Positions 58,485 to 64,000 of a stretch of DNA of 64,000 nt are shown here, piece by piece. Location: assembly GCA_030686995.1 (NCBI GenBank), contig CM060691.1, forward strand, positions 87,789,055-87,853,054, written 5' to 3'. The notes under the pieces were generated by a model. The model ran no database searches, was not told the DNA's origin, and worked only from the letters and a program-made list of their open reading frames with translations. How positions within the stretch are numbered: position 1 is the stretch's first letter; the number at the start of each line of letters is the position of its first letter. The DNA is from Artemisia argyi. Lineage: Eukaryota; Streptophyta; Magnoliopsida; Asterales; Asteraceae. A program made the translations under genes and the position numbers.

Positions 58485-59337
58485 AAGCTATTAACAACAT
58501 GAGGTGGTTCTTGGTTATATACAGTTTGACTAGAGAAATCATTCTTATAAGGCTTATTGAGATTTTTTTGGGCTCTTAAATGTAATAGTGTATTGTTACT
58601 TTTTTCGGGGTTTTGAGGGGAGTGGGGTTTGGGGGTGTGAATTCTTACTTGTTACGATTAGGAGTCAAACCATTGAATTAAATGTTGGTGCCATGAATTT
58701 GTATATAAGCTTTTCCAGGCCTCATATATGATATCATACATTCATAAGTTATAACGTGAGTTCATGTGAGATTTACTCTTCGATACTGTATGGAGCATGT
58801 ATTCATCACCTTGATGCAGTATTCACACACGTGTGCATTTCATGGTCATGTACCTCTTTATACATAATTGAGATGTTGAGCAGATCGTGCACCCAAGATC
58901 CCAATTGCTATCCTGGATATAAGATTAAATAACTTTTTTCCCATGAAGTTTTGTTTAAATACATTAGTAAGAAACATAAAAAAATTGAAAATTGTTGGTA
59001 GTTTCCGCGGAACAGTATCGTTTCACAACATAACTAGCTATCAGATATGAACATTAAACCAAACATTCCATACTTTTCTAGTGATAAATTGGTAAAAGCA
59101 TCCATGTTACACATCTAAATTGGTAAAAGCGTCCATGTTACACATATATTTTAGACAAAACAAGGAGTAGGAGCCCGCTGCGTTGTGGCGGGAGTGTTTG
59201 CTATATTTTTTGACCTGTTTCATTAGCCATGTTTTATATATCGCTCATCCCTACATATTAAATCATATTGAAGGAACTAACAAAAGTTTACATCAATAAA
59301 TGTGAAACACATAGCCATTTGAGGCTCCAAACTAAAC
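58485..59337. other. 3' flank with hairpin
   Basis: Contains CCCGCTGCGTTGTGGCGGG at 59174-59192, a strong hairpin followed by AGTGTTTGCTAT. This resembles a Helitron 3' end except that the final bases are CTAT and not CTRR. Confidence 0.35.
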
Positions 59338-59755
59338 ACAATTCAGCCTCCAAACCCGCGCATTTCAGACCCTAAAGACGTGCATCTCAGACCTCAGTTC
59401 AGCTCACAAATGCGGGGATCAAAACCCTCATTCCAACATCCAAATGTCACCCATTTCAGCCCCTAGTTGAGCCCCCAAACTCGCCCATTTCTGCATCTAA
59501 CCGCACCAACGTCTGCACCCATTTCAGCACCGAAATCCACCCTTTTGAGCATCAATTTCTTCGCCCAGACCTACCCATTACAGCCGCTAACTGCACACCC
59601 ATTTTAGGCCTCAAACTCATCCATTTCAACTTTAAAACCCGCCCACTTCAGCCCCTAAACCCATGCATTTCAGCCCCCATTTCACCACCAATACGCAATG
59701 ATTTAAGCCCGAGTTCAATCACCATAAACACCCTCATTTCAGCCCCTAAATAGGG
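59338..59755. repeat. Degenerate C-rich minisatellite
   Basis: Some 15-20 imperfect copies of a unit near CCCATTTCAGCCCCTAAAC, 20-28 bp each, strand-asymmetric (C on plus). One plus frame is open for about 115 codons across it, but only as the translated repeat. Confidence 0.8.
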
Positions 59756-61511
59756 AAATATAAACTTATGGTTCGGTGATTTACAATTTCTTTATTTAAA
59801 TGAAAAGGCATCCCAATCCATTCAAATAATTATAAATCATCCTACTTAAGAATTCCCAACACAACATTCATTATTAGCCGGTGAGTTACAAGGTAGTGTA
59901 TTACGAGATGATACTGGTGTTCCAAAAGTACAAGATGAATATTCAATCTTGTAAAGCTGATGAGGATGCTTGTGGTGTAACTAAGGATGATTTGAGCTTT
60001 AAAAGTGCAACAAGATCTGTTAATGAGCTTGTGGTTCCAACGGTTGTGAAGATAATGATGTGATATGCTGATGAAAAAAAGTGTGTAGTGTATGCTTAAC
60101 ATTAATACTGGTAGAGATGTCAAGTTTGCTTTAAAATTTTAAGAAATTTTAAAGGTTTATGACGGAATGGTATCCTTAGGACCTAAACAGGATAGTACTT
60201 CTAAGGGATAAGGGAGAAGAATTGATAACTATCTCAAGATAGTAGTTCGGATTATCTCATAAATGAAAACTTTCAAGAATGAAATTAGGTAGTACAAATA
60301 AGGTGTTAAGATTTCGCTGGGTGGTAAGACACTATCGTGTCTCTAGATTGTTTTAAAGAATTCTGGTGGTTTATCGAGTTCAAGTAGGAAATTAACCTGA
60401 ACATAACCCTAGCATAACTATTCTCAGTATTTGAAAATTTTAAGTCAAACATAGTTAGTCAGACTATGTTCCACTGTCCCTAGGTTAAATATAGGTGACT
60501 AGTCTATATTTAGCCGAGGTTCGATAAAATTTTCAAATACCTAAATTAGGTATACTTGTGATATGTCCGTTGCTTTTGAGAAACTGTCCACTAAGTAAAG
60601 GCGATGTCAAACCATTCAGTTGCAAGTCCCGCCCATACAAGACTTGTAACCTATGTTTTCACATTCCATTGCATAGAAGATAGTACGGGTAGATATGTGT
60701 GGAAAGGAAGTTTTAAGTAGTTCTAAAACAGAACATACTTGGCCAGGATCACGAACTTTTAACAATGAAGGTTTCAGAAGAAAACTTTGATGAATGTAGA
60801 GAAACTTCAGCTTTTGTAGATGATGGATTAGTTTATCCTTTAGAAATCTCATATTTCTATTTTGAAATCGATAGGTTGTGATGGGTTTTTGATATCATAT
60901 GAAATGATATTGATGATGTGATGGAATAATTCCAGAGACCATTGCGCAAATCACAATGTCTCGGAAGTAGATTAGACCATTGTGCAAATCACAATTTCTG
61001 GGAAGTAGGTTAGACCATTGTGTGACTCAAAACATTTGAGAAATGATTAAGGCCATTGTATAATACAATGTCTTGGAAAATAGACGAGACCATTGTATCA
61101 TACAATGTCTTGGAAATAGGAAAGACCATTGCAATTAGTCACAATATCTTAGACATAAAATGTTGGAGTAGGAACACGATTGGGAGGATGTGGTTGTGTT
61201 GAAATGCCCTAGAATAGGCATACGCATATTTGTTTAGTCCATTGTTTAGATAAATGATTGAAAATTAACCAAGTTTATATATCAATAAACTAATATGTTC
61301 ATGTAATATAAAATGCTTACGGGGAAATGCTCAATTATGTTAAGGGTACATATATCCATGTGCTAACATGTTTGTGTAGTATAAAATGCTTAATAAGTCC
61401 ATAATCGTCTGGAGGATGGAAGACACGGAGAGCGGAAGGCTATAAAAATGTTTTTACTTGTAAGTGTGGTTATAGTTTAGGTCTCAATTAAACCCGTTTC
61501 TCTATAACCAT
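59756..61511 (-). other. Noncoding leader/internal part of right-hand element
   Basis: Belongs to the element whose PBS is at 61512. No gag is recognisable. The plus-strand frame at 59881-60063 is unrecognised and probably chance. Contains the 60936-61170 tandem repeat. Confidence 0.4.
60936..61170. repeat. ~38-bp tandem repeat with ACCATTGT/ACAATG arms
   Basis: Six copies of AGACCATTGTGCAAATCACAA plus TGTCTTGGAAGTAG-type sequence, 35-41 bp each. Within a unit CATTGT and ACAATG can pair, giving a small hairpin per repeat. Spacers are not unique, so it is not a CRISPR. Confidence 0.85.
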
Positions 61512-61524
61512 GGCTCTGATACCA
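61512..61524 (-). promoter_or_regulatory. Primer binding site, right-hand LTR element
   Basis: The minus strand reads TGGTATCAGAGCC, a perfect initiator-Met tRNA complement, three bases from the LTR. Confidence 0.92.
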
Positions 61525-61527
61525 ATC

Positions 61528-62689
61528 TGTAACACCCCCAATTCATGGATGCAGCGGAATTCAAACTGGGTGTTACTCGACGGCACAATAGTCACAATGA
61601 TAGAAAACGAACTCTAATTGAGTCGTTTTAAAAGATTTATCATTCAAATTGTATAAATTTCAGAGATTACAAAATGAGGTCCCAGATAGTTCCATGTTTA
61701 CAATTTATATTAAATGAGTTTTTGAATGATAATAAAATTTATAGCCCTCTTGAGTATCCGTGCCCTTCCGTGCCATCCTTGATCATCATGAACCTGAAAT
61801 ACATGCTTGAGAGGTCAACACAAAGTTTGAGTGATATTCATAGAGTTTGTTTAATGTTTGAACACAATATGTTGGTAGTGTGAATTATAGGCTCACACCA
61901 ATGGTTGGAAAACAAAGATGGGCTACGTTGTTATACGCCCGAAACGGTTATTAATTCACTAAGCTTATGACACCAAAACGTTAATGGGTACCAATATCAA
62001 TCGGCAGAGTTATCCCGGTAGGTACTTTGCCGTCATACCTATGTCTCAAATATTAGTGCATTTGTTTGAACTCGTAGTTGTTCAACACAAATGGGATTCG
62101 TCAATCCCAATAAGCCTATTCACAATATTCGCGCTCACTATTACTAGTGATTAAGTGGTTCATAATAAGGGATCTTGGTTTGGCAAGGATGTTACTTAGT
62201 GATAATAAAACATAGTCGGGTAGCATACAGTAGAAAGCATTGTGTTCGAGTAGAAAAATAATAGCATGTATTCCCCCCAAGGGTTTGTAAAACGATTAAG
62301 TAATGGAAAGTGGGGCTATGAACTCACCTTGAGTTGGATGATGTATAATGAGAATGATGGATATGCCGTAAGAACTTCTACGAGCAACCTAGAATAATTG
62401 TTGCAACTTAGGTTTGGAATAATGTCTAAGAATATGAAGAATTGCCTATATATGTCTTGCATTTAGTCCATGATGTGGTACAAAGTGTAGTGTAAGTCTT
62501 TGAAAAGAAATTGTTCATGAAACATGTATAGTTTATATATCGTTTACTACCGTTTGGGGCGACATAATTCAGAAGTCATGTAGTAAATGTTCGAGGAGCC
62601 AGGACACTTTAATTCGTAAATCCACAACTCATCTCGACGGCTTACATAATGAACTCCTCACATGAGGCTCCCTACTATTGTAGTAGTTG

Positions 62690-62763
<74 letters not shown>

Positions 62764-64000
62764 TTTTGATCCGAAAAGTTACATGTCCAATATTTGAATA
62801 AACTTAGGAAAGTTTATTTTTACATGAAGATTTTTATTAGGGTAAGTTTCTTATAACTTGTATGACAAATACTTGTAATATCGCATGGTTCTTTAGATGA
62901 AGTAGATCCAAATTGTATGTTCAAGTTATCGCCAATACTTTAGCTCATGTTTTCGCCTAAGTAAGTTTATATGGTCATTTAGTCATGGCCTTGCCATGAC
63001 CTTTGGTCATTGTTCCATGGTATTGAGACTCAACCTTGGCTTTAGCCATGGTTGTGGTCTTGAATCTAGGTCATAAGACCTCTTGGTCTTATTAAAATAT
63101 AACTATTATATAGTGACTTATATATATGTAAATAGCTGTTAAAAAACTGAGAAAAATCTCATTCATTATTGGTTTTCTGGAGACGTGCTCCTGAGTTTTT
63201 GAAGAAAACGTGATTCCGGACAACTTTTGTGCTTTAACTTTTTCATGAAACGGACCAGAAGGCCTCTTTTTGCGTGTTTAAGGTTCTGTCACAGAAACTA
63301 TTTAGGCAGTTTTGCCGCAAAGTTTTTGGTAACTTCAAATGGTCATAACTTTTGACTCGTATACTCATTTTAAGTGGTTCAAGTTGCTATGGTTTCCTTG
63401 TTAAGTCCTCTACTACAATATGTAATGATTCAATATCATAATTTTATCATTTTGATCAGATTTCACCAAGAAAGTCACTAGTTTACTTGTTTAAATAACT
63501 TGTTTTACCCATTTTTATACATCATGGACATGATAACAAGACAATATATAGTATGAAGGAAATACAAATAGAATGAAAATGATATTTAAGCAAGGAAGTG
63601 TATTAGAGTTTGCTTACAACTTTGGCTTTCTACAAAGAAAGGTAAGTAGCATGTAAGGAAAAGGACTTTGATAGACTTTAGCTTCAACCTACTTCTCTTC
63701 ATGCAATCTTTCTACTCTTGTATTCTTGAAAGAGAGATGATGAAAGTTGAGGTGACTTGAGTGGATTCAAACTCAAGAGAAATCACCAAAGTTTCTAGGG
63801 TTTGGAAGTAGTTTGATGAATCAAAACCAAACTAGTGTTTATATGTTGTTGTAGCACATGATTCTTGCATAAAATTGGAAGTAAATGAGCTAAGGATGAG
63901 ATAATGGTGTGTGTTATGTGTGGCGTACAAGAGGAGGAAGAGGGGGGCTTTTATAGTAGCTTGAGGAGGTTAGTAACCTTGACTTGTCAACACTTGCTCA
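61528..64000 (-). repeat. 5' LTR of right-hand element, runs off window
   Basis: Starts TGTAACACCCCC in plus orientation beside the PBS and continues to the window edge. The minus-strand TATA CTATAAAAG is at 63948-63956. The R-U5 portion is therefore about 2.4 kb and U3 lies outside. TGTAACACCCC termini are common in plant Ty3/gypsy LTRs, but without pol the superfamily is a guess. Confidence 0.75.
62693..62761. repeat. (TA)n microsatellite
   Basis: About 34 TA units inside the LTR. Confidence 0.95.

Noticed and set aside
59174..59204. Confident Helitron 3' terminus
   Set aside because: Hairpin is right but the final tetranucleotide is CTAT, not CTRR.
59842..60123. 93-codon minus frame and 60-codon plus frame at the same place
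   Set aside because: Neither resembles a known protein and they overlap; probably chance frames in a leader.
60936..61170. Possible CRISPR-like array
   Set aside because: Repeats are degenerate with no unique spacers, and this is plant DNA.

Overview
This is a 64 kb stretch of AT-rich plant nuclear DNA, nearly all of it transposable elements and their debris. Several protein families look like those that fill composite (Asteraceae) genomes, for example the long post-pol protein at 35.9-38.7 kb and the SIRE-type gag/pol at 21-26 kb. Asteraceae is therefore my best guess, from memory of the families and not from a search. I see no complete host gene, no tRNA or rRNA, and no CRISPR.

Layout. 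1-2.2 kb: 5' end of a minus-strand Ty1/copia element (gag, leader, PBS, LTR). 2.2-3.75 kb: a Helitron-type 3' end with a repeated block, abutting a fold-back MITE. 3.9-9.0 kb: a SINE-like piece, exon-like coiled-coil fragments on the minus strand, a 140-bp tandem duplication and a hAT MITE. 9-14.3 kb: two more MITEs (Stowaway and hAT, the latter with a perfect target-site duplication) and a 1.8 kb fold-back with arms of 600-700 bp. 14.35-27.35 kb: a decayed LINE ORF1 split by a young, nearly complete SIRE-lineage copia element, SIRE-1 (15503-27181, minus). SIRE-1 has two LTRs, PBS, PPT, gag, a frameshifted pol and two extra ORFs after pol. 27.9-29.0 kb: an RTE-type LINE endonuclease fragment that has lost its reverse transcriptase. 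29.3-32.5 kb: a remnant of a SIRE post-pol ORF, then a minus-strand LTR with a palindrome-rich U3. 33-39.2 kb: the 3' part of a plus-strand SIRE-like element, with noncoding ATAAGC-rich DNA, an antisense ORF, a broken ~935-codon post-pol ORF, PPT and LTR. 39.6-47.8 kb: SIRE-2, with two LTRs and a perfect ATTAC target-site duplication. It has no gag or pol but keeps a relative of the last ORF of SIRE-1. 50.4-58.5 kb: intron-bearing fragments of at least two host genes, SEC23 and a FRA3-like inositol polyphosphate 5-phosphatase, all on the plus strand and all broken, as in transposon gene capture. 59.2-64 kb: minisatellites, then the leader and LTR of a minus-strand element primed by tRNA-iMet.

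The most interesting structure is a ~77-bp GC-rich palindromic cassette in SIRE-1. It lies just upstream of the TATA box in both LTRs and recurs inside gag, between pol and ORF-A, and between ORF-A and ORF-B. SIRE-2 and the 30 kb LTR have unrelated palindromic sequences at the same place relative to their TATA boxes. Gag-pol would supply the particle, integrase and reverse transcriptase. The post-pol ORFs have no established function, and SIRE-2 looks like a parasite that kept one of them while losing all catalytic genes.
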